This document shows positions 44,253 through 53,460 of a DNA stretch of 64,000 nt, piece after piece (within the stretch, counting starts at the first letter, position 1; each line of letters begins with the position of its first letter). The stretch is from NCBI GenBank assembly GCA_958403385.1, contig CATXXC010000012.1, positions 1-64,000 of the forward strand. Direction: 5' to 3'. The notes beneath the pieces are model-generated. The model worked only from the letters and a program-made list of their open reading frames with translations, made no database searches and was not told where the DNA came from. The translations under genes and the position numbers were made by a program. This stretch comes from an uncultured Collinsella sp. (lineage in GTDB: Bacteria; Actinomycetota; Coriobacteriia; Coriobacteriales; Coriobacteriaceae).

Positions 44253-44978
44253 TTGGCTTTATCCGAACGACTTACGCGCGCCCAGGAAATCCTGGGCCAC
44301 GAGTTCAACAATAAGGTGCTGCTGCGCGCGGCGCTTACGCATCCCTCGGCAGTCGAGGGCCAGCCGGTTTCTGCCAGCTATGAGCGCCTTGAGTTCTTGG
44401 GCGATTCCATTTTGGGTGCTGTGGTCGCACGCTCCTTGTTTGAGTCCTATCCGGAGTTTGACGAGGGCAAGCTCACGCGCCTGAAGGTGTCGCTTGTCTC
44501 GGGCGCTACGCTGTCCGAGGTTTCTCACGAGCTGGGCATCGACGACATCATCATCTTTGGTGCCTCCGAGACCGGTACCGGTGCGCGCGGCCTGCATTCG
44601 GCCCTCGAGAACGTCTATGAGTCGCTCGTGGGCGCGCTGTACCTGGATGCCGGCTGGGACGTTGCGGCGGAGTTCATTCACCGTACGCTTAAGCCGCATT
44701 TGGCTTCCGAGCGTGCCGAGCATCCTGCGAACCCCAAGTCGTTTTTGCAGGAGTGCGTGCAAGCCGACGGTCACGAACCTCCGGCGTACAAGCTCGTTGG
44801 CTCCGAGGGTCCGGCGCATGCGCCCACCTTTACCGCCGTGGTTTTGATCGATGGTATTCGCCAGGGTCGCGGCTCCGGCTCCTCAAAGAAGGAAGCCGAG
44901 GGAGCCGCCGCGCTCGAAGCGCTCGACCGCATGGGTTACACCACCAACGGCGTGATTCTGAACAAGAAGCACGTGTAA
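44253..44978 (+). CDS. rnc: Ribonuclease III
   Basis: RNase III cuts double-stranded RNA, including rRNA precursors. The catalytic domain has YERLEFLGDSILGAVVARSLF (the ERLEFLGDS signature) and LENVYESLVGALYLDAGW. A double-stranded-RNA-binding domain ends the protein (residues 160-235: NPKSFLQECVQADGHEPPAYKLV and GSGSSKKEAEGAAALEAL). The start is TTG 44253 with AAGGAGG 9 bases upstream, at the acpP end. Smc follows after 10 bases. Confidence 0.95.
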   Translation: MALSERLTRAQEILGHEFNNKVLLRAALTHPSAVEGQPVSASYERLEFLGDSILGAVVARSLFESYPEFDEGKLTRLKVSLVSGATLSEVSHELGIDDIIIFGASETGTGARGLHSALENVYESLVGALYLDAGWDVAAEFIHRTLKPHLASERAEHPANPKSFLQECVQADGHEPPAYKLVGSEGPAHAPTFTAVVLIDGIRQGRGSGSSKKEAEGAAALEALDRMGYTTNGVILNKKHV

Positions 44979-44988
44979 GCGAGGAACC

Positions 44989-47900
44989 GTGTATCTCAAG
45001 TCCCTCACGCTCAAAGGGTTCAAGTCGTTTGCCGACCGCGCCCATATGACGTTTGAGCCGGGCCTGACCGTCATCGTCGGTCCTAACGGCTCGGGAAAAT
45101 CGAACATCTCTGACTCGATTCTGTGGGTCCTGGGCGAGCAGAGCGCCAAGCAGCTGCGCGGCCAGGCCATGGAGGATGTCATCTTCTCTGGCTCGTCTGC
45201 GCGCAAGCCGGTGGGTGTCGCCGAGGTCACGCTGGTGCTCGATAACTCGGACCATATGCTGCCCGTCGATTTTGACGAGGTTGCCATCACCCGTCGCATG
45301 TATCGCTCGGGCGAAAGCGAGTACCTCATCAACTCGAGTCCGTGCCGCCTGATGGACATTCAGGACATCCTGCACGATTCGGGCCTGGGCAAGGATACGC
45401 ATTCCATCATCAGCCAGGGCAAGCTCGACGCCATTTTGCAGAGCCGCCCCGAGGAGCGTCGCGCCCTCATCGAGGAGGCCGCCGGCATCTCCAAGCACAA
45501 GCGCCGCAAGGAGCGCGCGCTCAAAAAGATTAAGTCGATGGACGAGCACCTGACGCGTGCCCGCGACATCAATAAGGAAATCGCCCGTCAGCTGCGACCG
45601 CTGGAGCGTCAGGTCGATCGCGCGCGCAAGTACAAAGAGCTGTCCTCGCGCGCGAACGAGCTTACGCAGATGCTGGCCGTTGACGAGCTGCGTTCGCTGC
45701 AGTCGCAGTGGAACGACCTAGAGAGCCGCTCCAAGGAAGGTGCCGCCGAGCTTGAGCTTGCGCAGTACCGCTTGGGCGAAAAGGAGCGTGAGCTCGAGAA
45801 GCTTCAGGTCATGCTCGAGGAAAAGGGCCTGTTTGTGGGCGACCTAGGCGAGCAGCGCCGTCATATGCAAGATGTGGTCGGCCGCATTAACTCCGACATG
45901 CGCCTGCTCGAGGAAAAGGGCCACAACATGGTGTCGCGCCTGTCTGACATGCGCGGGCAGATTTCGAGCTCCGAGCATCAGCGTCGTCGCGTGGTCGAGG
46001 AGCTCGAGGATGCGCGTGCGCAGCTTGAGGAAGTGACCGGTGCGCATATGCAGGCCCAGGAGGACGTTGACGCCGCTGGTCCTGCCGCCGCTGAGCTCCA
46101 CGAGCGGCGCGTGGCGCTCGACAATCAGATTTCGCAGCTTACGCGTGAGCAACGCGATGTGCAGCGCGTGGCCGATAACGCCGCGCTCGAGCTCGCTAAG
46201 GTGAAGGATTCCTTGAGCAATGCCGAGGTCGAGGACAACATGTACGCCTCGCGCCTGGAGCAGATCGATGAACAGCTCGAGGAGGTCACGGCTTCGCTCG
46301 AGAGCCGTCGCGACCGCGCCGAGGAGCTTGAGGGCGCTCTTGAGGAAGCGCGCCAGGCCCAGGTCGATGCTCGTGAGGCCACCGAGACGGCACGCGCGGC
46401 CCTGAAGGACCTGCGTGCCCGCGAGAGCGAGGCACGCAACAAGCTATCCGAGGTGCGTTCGGAGCTTGCCAGCCAAAAGAAACTCGATGCCCGCATGGCC
46501 GACAGCTCGCCGCTCGTGAGCCGTCTGGTGGGTACGCTGGGCGACGATGTCTTGGGTCGTCTGGGCGACGTGCTGGAGGCCCCGCGCGAGCTTGAGGGCC
46601 TGGTTGAGCACTTGCTCGCCGGCGATATCGATGCGCTGCTGTTTGATGACGCCGCCACGCTTGAGCGTGCCGGTCGTGCGGCTCTGGACCAAAAGAAGGC
46701 CTCGGGCGAGGCGCTGCTGGTGGCGCGCGGCGTGAGCAGCTCTACCGCCGCTGAGGGCGCTGCCGGTACCCGTCTGGTTGATCGTCTGTCCGTACGCGCA
46801 GGCTACGGTCCCGTCGTCGAGGCGTTGCTCGGCGGCTATTACGTCGTGGACGATCTTGCTGCCGCGCTGTCGGCGCCGGTCGTTGACGGCGTGACTTACG
46901 TGACTCCCGATGGCGCTCGCGTAAGCTGCGGCGGCCTGGTGCGCGTGGGCCTCGATGCCGGCGAGGCCTCGGGTGCTCTGGAGCGCAAGCGCCGTATCCG
47001 CGAGCTGGAGGGGCTTGAGCCCGATTTGGCCGCTGTGTTTGAACATGTGTCAGGCCAGGTCGTTGAGGCCAATGCGGCCGTTGAGGAAGCGCGTGCCGCT
47101 GAGGGCGATGCCGCCGGCGAGATCGCCCGTCTTGAGGGCGAGCGCCGCTCGCTGCTCTCCGAGATCGGCCGCTTGGAGCAAAGCGCCAACAATGCCGAGG
47201 TCGAGCGCGTGCGCATCTCCAAGCGCCGCGAGCAGGCCTCCGAAGCCGTTCGCGCTGCGCGCCCGCGCGTTGACGAGCTCACCCGTTCGCGTGACGAGGC
47301 TCGCGCGCAGGCAAGCAATCTGGGGTTGCAGATTGCCGAGGCCAACGACGAACTCGACCGCGTTCGCCGTGACGATTCCGAGGCTGCCGGCAAGCTCGCC
47401 GACGCCAAGGTTCGCCTAGCCCAGACGAGCGAACGCCTGCGTTCGCTGAAGGGCCGCGTGCCCGATCTGGAGCATCGTCTTGAGGGCATCGACCGCCGTA
47501 TCCGCGGAACACGCCAGGCCTCGCGCTCGCTCGAATTGCTGCGCCTGCGCGTCGATCCCATGCACGAGCGCTATTCGGCCCTGCTGGAGCGCGCGTCGGA
47601 TTGGGCCTCGCGTCTGCGTGACCAGGCTTCGCTCGAGGAGGCTGACTCGGCCTCGCTTAAGAAGACCATTGAGGACGCCAAGGCCGAGGTCTCCCGCGCC
47701 AAGGAGCGGGTCGATGCCGCCACCGCGACGCAAAACGAGTTCAAGGTCGCTCGCGGCAAGCTTGAGGTGCAGGTAGAGGCGGCTATCAAGGCCATTACCG
47801 CCGATGGCACCACGGTGCTCGAGGAGGCGCTCATGCTTCCTGCGCCCACCGACCGTGACGCTGCCGAGCGTGAGCTCAACCAGCTCGTGCGCCAGATCAA

Positions 47901-48525
47901 CAACCTGGGCCCTGTGAACCAGGTTGCCATGGAGGAGTACGAGCATCTCAAGCGCCGCGCCGATTACATTGAGGAGCAGCTGGCCGATCTGGAGAGCGCG
48001 CGCAAGGCGCTCACCAAGATCACCGTGGCCATTGACCGTAAGATGCGCAAGGCCTTCCTGGTGACCTTCGAGAAGGTCGATGCGAACTTCCGCGAGATCT
48101 TCGCCATGCTGTTCCCGGGTGGCCAGGCACATCTGGAGATGACCGACCCTGAGCATCCGGCCGAGACGGGCATCGAGGTCGTGGCGCAGCCGCGCGGCAA
48201 GCGCATCACCAAGATGATGCTCATGTCGGGCGGCGAGAAGAGTCTGACGGCGCTCGCCCTGCTCTTTGCCGTGTATCGCACGCGCACGGTGCCGTTCTAT
48301 GTGCTGGACGAGGTCGAGGCGGCACTCGATGACGCCAACCTGTCCAAGCTTATCGGCGCGCTCGATGTGTTGCGTTCCGATACGCAGCTCTTGGTTATCT
48401 CGCATCAGCGCCGTACTATGGAGGACGCTGACGTCCTCTATGGCGTCTCGATGCAAGCCGACGGCGTCAGTCGCGTCGTCTCGCAAAAACTCGATTGCGA
48501 AACCGGAAAGGTCGTGAATGCATAA
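44989..48525 (+). CDS. smc: Chromosome segregation protein SMC
   Basis: SMC forms the condensin-like complex that compacts and separates chromosomes. The N-terminal ATPase half has FKSFADRAHMTFEPGLTVIVGPNGSGKSN (Walker A). Two long coiled coils flank a hinge (about residues 510-660). The C-terminal half has LMSGGEKSLTALALLFA (ABC signature) and FYVLDEVEAALDDANL (Walker B). The 1178 residues match the family. The start is GTG 44989. The stop overlaps ftsY by one base. Confidence 0.97.
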   Translation: MYLKSLTLKGFKSFADRAHMTFEPGLTVIVGPNGSGKSNISDSILWVLGEQSAKQLRGQAMEDVIFSGSSARKPVGVAEVTLVLDNSDHMLPVDFDEVAITRRMYRSGESEYLINSSPCRLMDIQDILHDSGLGKDTHSIISQGKLDAILQSRPEERRALIEEAAGISKHKRRKERALKKIKSMDEHLTRARDINKEIARQLRPLERQVDRARKYKELSSRANELTQMLAVDELRSLQSQWNDLESRSKEGAAELELAQYRLGEKERELEKLQVMLEEKGLFVGDLGEQRRHMQDVVGRINSDMRLLEEKGHNMVSRLSDMRGQISSSEHQRRRVVEELEDARAQLEEVTGAHMQAQEDVDAAGPAAAELHERRVALDNQISQLTREQRDVQRVADNAALELAKVKDSLSNAEVEDNMYASRLEQIDEQLEEVTASLESRRDRAEELEGALEEARQAQVDAREATETARAALKDLRARESEARNKLSEVRSELASQKKLDARMADSSPLVSRLVGTLGDDVLGRLGDVLEAPRELEGLVEHLLAGDIDALLFDDAATLERAGRAALDQKKASGEALLVARGVSSSTAAEGAAGTRLVDRLSVRAGYGPVVEALLGGYYVVDDLAAALSAPVVDGVTYVTPDGARVSCGGLVRVGLDAGEASGALERKRRIRELEGLEPDLAAVFEHVSGQVVEANAAVEEARAAEGDAAGEIARLEGERRSLLSEIGRLEQSANNAEVERVRISKRREQASEAVRAARPRVDELTRSRDEARAQASNLGLQIAEANDELDRVRRDDSEAAGKLADAKVRLAQTSERLRSLKGRVPDLEHRLEGIDRRIRGTRQASRSLELLRLRVDPMHERYSALLERASDWASRLRDQASLEEADSASLKKTIEDAKAEVSRAKERVDAATATQNEFKVARGKLEVQVEAAIKAITADGTTVLEEALMLPAPTDRDAAERELNQLVRQINNLGPVNQVAMEEYEHLKRRADYIEEQLADLESARKALTKITVAIDRKMRKAFLVTFEKVDANFREIFAMLFPGGQAHLEMTDPEHPAETGIEVVAQPRGKRITKMMLMSGGEKSLTALALLFAVYRTRTVPFYVLDEVEAALDDANLSKLIGALDVLRSDTQLLVISHQRRTMEDADVLYGVSMQADGVSRVVSQKLDCETGKVVNA

Positions 48526-49442
48526 TGGGATTCTTCGATGCTCTCTCGCGCGGACTTGAGCGCAGCCGCGAGGCCCTCAACGAGGTCTTCTACTTTGGCG
48601 GCGAGGTCGACGAGGATTTTTGGGAGGACCTAGAGGACACCCTCGTCATGGGTGACATGGGTGCCGAGGTCGCGATCCAGGTGTCCGATGACCTGCGCGA
48701 TGCCGCGGCCAAGAAGAACCTTAAGACCGCCCCGCAGCTCCGTCGCGCCCTGGCCGAGCAGCTCGAGCAGCATTTTGTGCCCGTCGAGCGCGATCCGTTC
48801 GCCGACACGCCGAGTTGCGTGCTGTTTGTGGGCATTAACGGTGCCGGCAAGACCACGACGGTCGGCAAGATCGCGAGCGCCATGTCTGCCCGCGGCAAGA
48901 ACGTCGTGATCGGCTCAGCCGACACCTTCCGCGCCGCCGCCATTGAGCAGCTCGATGTGTGGGGCCAGCGCGCCGGCGTTCCCGTCATCAAGCGCGACCG
49001 CGGCTCCGACCCGGCGAGCGTTTGCTACGACGTGCTCGACGAGGCCGACAAGCGCGGCAGCGACCTGGTGCTTATCGACACCGCCGGTCGTCTGCACACG
49101 AGCCCCGAGCTCATGCGCGAGCTTGCCAAGGTGGTCAACGTGACGCGTAAGCGCGCCGCCAATATGGCCGCCGGCCCCATGCCCGTCTCGGTCGTCCTCG
49201 TAATCGATGCCGCAACAGGCCAAAACGGCCTGAACCAGGCGCTCGAGTTTAACGAGGCGCTGGGCCTGGACGGTATTATCATGACAAAGCTCGACGGCAC
49301 GGCAAAGGGCGGTATCGCCATGGCCGTGGCCGAGAAGCTCAAGCTTCCCATCCTGCGCATCGGCGTGGGCGAGCAGGTCGATGACCTGCAGGAGTTTAAT
49401 GCCAAAGATTTCTGCCGCGCCCTGGTGGGCGAGTCCAATTAA
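48525..49442 (+). CDS. ftsY: Signal recognition particle receptor FtsY
   Basis: FtsY docks SRP-ribosome complexes at the membrane. The N domain (ALSRGLERSREALNEVFYFGGEVDEDFWEDLEDTLVMGDMG) leads into the G domain with VGINGAGKTTTVGKIA, IGSADTFRAAAIEQL, LIDTAGRLHTSPELM and MTKLDGTAKGGIA. There is no acidic A domain before the N domain, so the 305-residue protein is the short form. ATG 48525 overlaps the smc stop (TAATG); ffh follows after 10 bases. Confidence 0.96.
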   Translation: MGFFDALSRGLERSREALNEVFYFGGEVDEDFWEDLEDTLVMGDMGAEVAIQVSDDLRDAAAKKNLKTAPQLRRALAEQLEQHFVPVERDPFADTPSCVLFVGINGAGKTTTVGKIASAMSARGKNVVIGSADTFRAAAIEQLDVWGQRAGVPVIKRDRGSDPASVCYDVLDEADKRGSDLVLIDTAGRLHTSPELMRELAKVVNVTRKRAANMAAGPMPVSVVLVIDAATGQNGLNQALEFNEALGLDGIIMTKLDGTAKGGIAMAVAEKLKLPILRIGVGEQVDDLQEFNAKDFCRALVGESN

Positions 49443-49452
49443 GGAGTGACTA

Positions 49453-50928
49453 GTGTTTGATTCCCTGAGCGATCGCCTCAACGACACATTTGACCGCCTG
49501 CGCGGCAAGGGCAAGCTGACCGAGGCCGATATCACCTCGGCCATGCGCGACATTCGCATGGCGCTGCTCGAGGCCGACGTCAACTTCAAGGTCGTCAAGG
49601 AGTTCGTCGCCAAGACCAAGGAGCGCTGCATGACCGCCGAGGTCATGGAGTCGCTGTCGCCGGCGCAAAACGTCGTCAAGATCGTGCTCGACGAGCTCAC
49701 CGAGATGCTCGGCTCCACCGAGAGCAAGCTCGTCTTTAGTAACCGCATTCCCAATGTCATCATGCTCGTGGGCCTGCAGGGCTCCGGTAAGACCACGGCG
49801 GCCGTAAAGCTGGCTTACCTGCTCAAGAAGCAGGGCCGCTCGCCGCTGCTCGCCGCGTGCGACGTCTATCGTCCCGCCGCTGCCGACCAGCTGGCCACGC
49901 TCGGTGGCGAGATCGGCGTGCCGGTCTTCCGCGGTGACGGCGCGCACCCGGTTGACATTGCCAAGGGTGCCATCCAGGAGGCCGTCGACCACCTGCGCGA
50001 TGTGGTCATCGTCGATACCGCCGGTCGTCTGCAGATTGATGAGCAGATGATGCAGGAGGCCGTGGACATCAAGAAGGCCGTCAAGCCCGATCAGGTGCTG
50101 ATGGTCGTCGATGCCATGACCGGCCAGGATATCGTCAACGTCGTCTCGACCTTCGCCGAGCGCACCGACTTTGACGGCGTGATTATCTCCAAGCTCGACG
50201 GCGACGCCCGTGGCGGCGGCGCGCTTTCCGTGCGCCAGGTGACCGGCAAGCCCATCAAGTTCGTGAGCATGGGCGAGAAGCCCGATTCGCTGGAGCCGTT
50301 CTACCCCGACCGCATGGCCAAGCGCATCTTGGGCATGGGTGATGTTGTCGGCATTATCGAGAAGGCCCAGGAGGCCGCCGATGCCGAGCAGCTCGAGGCC
50401 GCCGAGCGCATGCTGCGCGAGGGCTTTACCATGAACGACATGCTCGACCAGATGAAGGCCGTCAAGAAGATGGGCGGCATGAAGGGCATTCTGGGCATGC
50501 TCCCCGGTGGCCAGCGTGCGCTCAACCAGATGGGTGGTAACCTGGACGAAGGCATCTTCGACAAGAACGAGGCCATCATCATGTCGATGACCAAGGAGGA
50601 GCGCCTTCGTCCCTCCATCATCAACGGTCAGCGTCGCGCCCGCATCGCCAAGGGCGCCGGCGTGACCCCCACTGAGGTCAATAGCCTTATGAAGCAGTGG
50701 GGCGAGATGAATAAGATGATGGGCCGCATGCGCTCGATGGCCAATCAGGCGCAGGCCGGCGGCAAGAAGGGCAAGAAGGGTAAGAAGGGCAAAAAGATGC
50801 GCATGCCCAATATTCCCGGTCTGGATGCCATGGGCCTGGGCGGCATGGGCGGACTTGGGACGGGCGGTCCTAAGTCCGATATGGATCTGCTGCGCCAGAT
50901 GGAAGCGCAGATGCGCAATAAGAAGTAA
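49453..50928 (+). CDS. ffh: Signal recognition particle protein Ffh
   Basis: Ffh binds signal peptides and 4.5S/6S-type SRP RNA. NG domain motifs: VGLQGSGKTTAAVKLA, LAACDVYRPAAADQL, IVDTAGRLQIDEQMM and SKLDGDARGGGAL. The Met-rich M domain follows (NDMLDQMKAVKKMGGMKGILGMLPGG, then RPSIINGQRRARIAKGAG). A Lys/Gly-rich stretch and a Gly/Met-rich tail end the protein. The start is GTG 49453 with AAGGAG upstream. The conserved ftsY-ffh pairing supports the call. Confidence 0.97.
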   Translation: MFDSLSDRLNDTFDRLRGKGKLTEADITSAMRDIRMALLEADVNFKVVKEFVAKTKERCMTAEVMESLSPAQNVVKIVLDELTEMLGSTESKLVFSNRIPNVIMLVGLQGSGKTTAAVKLAYLLKKQGRSPLLAACDVYRPAAADQLATLGGEIGVPVFRGDGAHPVDIAKGAIQEAVDHLRDVVIVDTAGRLQIDEQMMQEAVDIKKAVKPDQVLMVVDAMTGQDIVNVVSTFAERTDFDGVIISKLDGDARGGGALSVRQVTGKPIKFVSMGEKPDSLEPFYPDRMAKRILGMGDVVGIIEKAQEAADAEQLEAAERMLREGFTMNDMLDQMKAVKKMGGMKGILGMLPGGQRALNQMGGNLDEGIFDKNEAIIMSMTKEERLRPSIINGQRRARIAKGAGVTPTEVNSLMKQWGEMNKMMGRMRSMANQAQAGGKKGKKGKKGKKMRMPNIPGLDAMGLGGMGGLGTGGPKSDMDLLRQMEAQMRNKK

Positions 50929-50950
50929 CGACTGGTAGAGTCGTGTATGG

Positions 50951-50989
50951 CGAAGGCCGCCTGGATGGTATTCCAGGCGGCCTTCGTCG
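50951..50989. terminator. Convergent terminator between ffh and the DUF134-NifX gene
   Basis: CGAAGGCCGCCTGGA (50951-50965) and TCCAGGCGGCCTTCG (50972-50986) pair perfectly around a 6-base loop. It lies between genes that converge, so it may serve both strands. Confidence 0.7.
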
Positions 50990-51043
50990 TTGGTGCGTTA
51001 TATGTTGTGTGAGCAGACGCGTGATGGCATCGATTGCCTGCTG

Positions 51044-51808
51044 TTAGTGGCAGCTGCAGCCCTCGTGACCCTCGTTCTCGTGATGGCCGTGGCAACCGCA
51101 GGATCCGCCATGCTCGTGGATGTGCTCATGATCATGTCCATGGCAGTCGCAGGTGGCCTCGCCGTTCTGTGCGAGCGTGCCGGCAATGAGAGCCTCGACG
51201 CAGGCATCGCAGCTGCCCTGGGCGCCCGCATAGACCGTGATGCCGGCTTGGGCAAGCGCGTTGATAGCGCCGCCGCCGATACCGCCGCAAATGAGCGTGT
51301 CAACGCCACCGTTGGCAAGCAGGCCCGCCAAGGCGCCGTGGCCGGTGCCGCCGGTGCCTACGACCTGCTCGTTGAGCACCTTGCCATCCTGGATGTCGTA
51401 GATCTTGAACTGCTCGCTGCGGCCAAAGTGCATAAAGATGTTGCCGTTCTCGTACGTCGTTGCCACCCTCATGGTGCCGACCTCCTTTGCTGGCCATGCG
51501 GCCGTCGTCGTGGCGATGGGGGAGTACGCGATATTGCCGCCCTCGATGACGAGCGCTCGTCCGTTGACCAGCGCGTTTGCCACCTTGCGATGCGCGCGAC
51601 TGCTGATTGCCGCCACCGTGGCGCGGGCGATGCCCATGTGCAGGGCGACGGCCTCCTGATTGAGGCCCTCCAGATCGCACAGGCGCAGTACTTCGAGCTC
51701 ATCGACCGTCATATCGATAGCGTCTCCGCTGGCAAGGCCATCGGGGGTAAAGCCGCGATATTCGGGGATGATCCCAACGCGGCGCAGTTTTTCGCGTCTT
51801 CCAGCCAT
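51044..51808 (-). CDS. DUF134 helix-turn-helix fused to a NifX/NifB-type dinitrogenase-cofactor domain
   Basis: The N-terminal 95 residues are DUF134: MAGRREKLRRVGIIPEYRGF, then VDELEVLRLCDLEGLNQEAVALHMGIARATVAAI, a helix-turn-helix. The next 110 residues are a NifX-like domain (MRVATTYENGNIFMHFGRSEQFKIYDIQDGKV and GVDTLICGGIGGGAINALAQAGITVYAGAQG). A His/Cys-rich tail (HGHDHEHIHEHGG and CHGHHENEGHEGC) may bind metal. ATG 51808 is chosen; the frame is open further upstream but through the promoter. Two TGACATATGTCA-type sites flank its promoter, so autoregulation is likely. Metal or iron-sulfur sensing is inference. Confidence 0.85.
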   Translation of the reverse strand: MAGRREKLRRVGIIPEYRGFTPDGLASGDAIDMTVDELEVLRLCDLEGLNQEAVALHMGIARATVAAISSRAHRKVANALVNGRALVIEGGNIAYSPIATTTAAWPAKEVGTMRVATTYENGNIFMHFGRSEQFKIYDIQDGKVLNEQVVGTGGTGHGALAGLLANGGVDTLICGGIGGGAINALAQAGITVYAGAQGSCDACVEALIAGTLAQNGEATCDCHGHDHEHIHEHGGSCGCHGHHENEGHEGCSCH

Positions 51809-51822
51809 ACACTCTCCAAATC

Positions 51823-51887
51823 TGACATATGTCAACAATAGAATAGCGAACGTGCGGATTTGCGCAAGGAATTTCTGGCATATGTCA
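51823..51887 (-). promoter_or_regulatory. Promoter with two flanking operators for the DUF134-NifX gene
   Basis: On the minus strand TTGCGC (51867-51862) and TATTCT (51845-51840) are spaced by 16 bases. A perfect palindrome TGACATATGTCA (51823-51834) lies just after the transcription start. A one-mismatch copy TGGCATATGTCA (51876-51887) lies just before the -35. The centres are 53 bases apart, about five helical turns, which would suit looping by an autorepressor. thyA starts divergently at 51975. Confidence 0.65.
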
Positions 51888-51974
51888 GAAAATGAGGGCT
51901 TATGTTTGTGCTGTGGGGCCGCGTGCGCCTGGGCTACAATGAATCTCGCTTGTAGGCGACTGACAGGAGGGTCA

Positions 51975-52823
51975 ATGAGCAAAGCTGATCAACAGTTTGT
52001 ATCCATGTGCCGCGACATTCTGGACCATGGCACCACCACCGAGGGCCAAAAGGTCCGTCCGGTGTGGGAGGACGGCACCCCTGCCTATACCATTAAAAAC
52101 TTTGGCGTTACGGCGCGCTACGACCTGCGCGAGGAGTTCCCTGCGCTCACCCTGCGCCGCACGGCGCTTAAGTCTGCGATGGACGAGATTTTGTGGATCT
52201 ATCAAAAGAAGTCCAATAACGTCCATGACCTCAACAGCCATATTTGGGATGAGTGGGCCGACGAGACCGGCTCCATCGGCAAGGCCTACGGGTACCAGAT
52301 TGGCCAGAAGAGCCATTATGCCGAGGGCGATTTCGACCAGATGGACCGTGTACTGTACGACCTTAAGCACACGCCGTATAGTCGCCGCATTATGACCAAT
52401 ACGTACGTGTTTAGCGATCTGTCCGAGATGCACCTTTATCCATGCGCCTATAGCGTGACCTATAACGTGACGCAGCGTCCTCAGGACGACAAGCCGACGC
52501 TCAACATGATTCTCAACCAGCGCAGCCAGGACATTTTGGCCGCGAACAACTGGAATGTGTGCCAGTACGCCATTTTGCTGATGATGGTCGCGCAGTCGGT
52601 CGATATGATTCCCGGTGAGCTGCTGCACGTGATCGCCGACGCCCATATCTATGATCGTCATGTCGATATCGTCCGCGAGCTTATCGAGCGTCCGCAGTTT
52701 GCGGCACCCAAGGTAACGCTCAACCCCGATGTGCATGACTTCTATGCGTTTACGACAGATGACCTGATCGTCGAGGGCTATGAGCACGGCCCTCAGGTCA
52801 AGAACATTCCCATTGCGGTGTAG
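51975..52823 (+). CDS. thyA: Thymidylate synthase
   Basis: ThyA makes dTMP from dUMP with methylene-tetrahydrofolate. The catalytic Cys157 lies in LYPCAYSVTYNVT, and downstream blocks LNMILNQRSQDILAANNWNVCQYA and LLHVIADAHIYDRHVD hold the dUMP- and folate-binding residues. The 282-residue protein resembles the Bacillus ThyA subtype more than the E. coli one. ATG 51975 is preceded by CAGGAGGG. A TACAAT -10-like box lies at 51935-51940. The folA gene follows directly. Confidence 0.95.
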   Translation: MSKADQQFVSMCRDILDHGTTTEGQKVRPVWEDGTPAYTIKNFGVTARYDLREEFPALTLRRTALKSAMDEILWIYQKKSNNVHDLNSHIWDEWADETGSIGKAYGYQIGQKSHYAEGDFDQMDRVLYDLKHTPYSRRIMTNTYVFSDLSEMHLYPCAYSVTYNVTQRPQDDKPTLNMILNQRSQDILAANNWNVCQYAILLMMVAQSVDMIPGELLHVIADAHIYDRHVDIVRELIERPQFAAPKVTLNPDVHDFYAFTTDDLIVEGYEHGPQVKNIPIAV

Positions 52824-52832
52824 GTGGTGCTC

Positions 52833-53351
52833 ATGACGTGTAAGCTATCTGCTATCGTTGCCGTGTGTGACGATTGGGGCATTGGGTGCGAGGGCGACAT
52901 GGTGGTGTCCAATCGCGCCGACATGCGCCATTTTGTGGCCTGCACCAAGGGCTGCCCGGTCATCATGGGGCGCAAGACGCTGCTGAGTTTTCCCGGTGGG
53001 CGTCCACTCAAGAACCGTCGCAATATCGTGCTTACCCGCGACGAGGATTTTGCTGTCGAGGGCGTCGACGTGGTGCATAGCATCGACGAGGCGCTCGCCG
53101 CGGTTGCCGATGAGCCCGTTGCCTGGGTGATCGGTGGCGGCGAGGTGTATCGGCAGTTTTTGCCGTATTGCGCCGAGGCCGAGGTCACGCACGACCATTG
53201 CACTCATGCCGTGGACACTTACTTTCCCGATTTGGACGCCGATCCCGCGTGGGAGATTGCGTGGCGTGGCGGTGTTGCCACGATTGCCTCGGGCGAGGGC
53301 GACGAGGGTGTCGATTATGAGTTCGTGACGTATCGTCGCGTTGAGGCGTAA
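52833..53351 (+). CDS. folA: Dihydrofolate reductase
   Basis: DHFR regenerates tetrahydrofolate used by ThyA. The pattern is standard: LSAIVAVCDDWGIGCEGDMVVSNRADMRHF, with the Trp-Gly loop and an acidic position, then CPVIMGRKTLLSFPGGRPLKNRRNIVLTRD and AWVIGGGEVYRQFLPY with the NADPH-binding GGG. The 172 residues are full length. ATG 52833 is preferred over GTG 52824, which touches the thyA stop; AGGTGG precedes the ATG. The thyA-folA pair forms a folate cycle operon. Confidence 0.93.
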   Translation: MTCKLSAIVAVCDDWGIGCEGDMVVSNRADMRHFVACTKGCPVIMGRKTLLSFPGGRPLKNRRNIVLTRDEDFAVEGVDVVHSIDEALAAVADEPVAWVIGGGEVYRQFLPYCAEAEVTHDHCTHAVDTYFPDLDADPAWEIAWRGGVATIASGEGDEGVDYEFVTYRRVEA

Positions 53352-53395
53352 ATCGCCTGGCGTGAACGGTATTATCGGGTTGATTGAATGTATGG

Positions 53396-53420
53396 GGCGG
53401 CGCTTAGCGTCGCCTCGTTT
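53396..53420 (+). terminator. Hairpin after folA
   Basis: GGCGGCGC and GCGTCGCC pair with one G-T around TTA, followed by TCGTTT. A weak intrinsic terminator. Confidence 0.45.
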
Positions 53421-53460
53421 GGTATAGATGTGCTGTAAAGAAGGGTGCGGGCTGGCTGCT

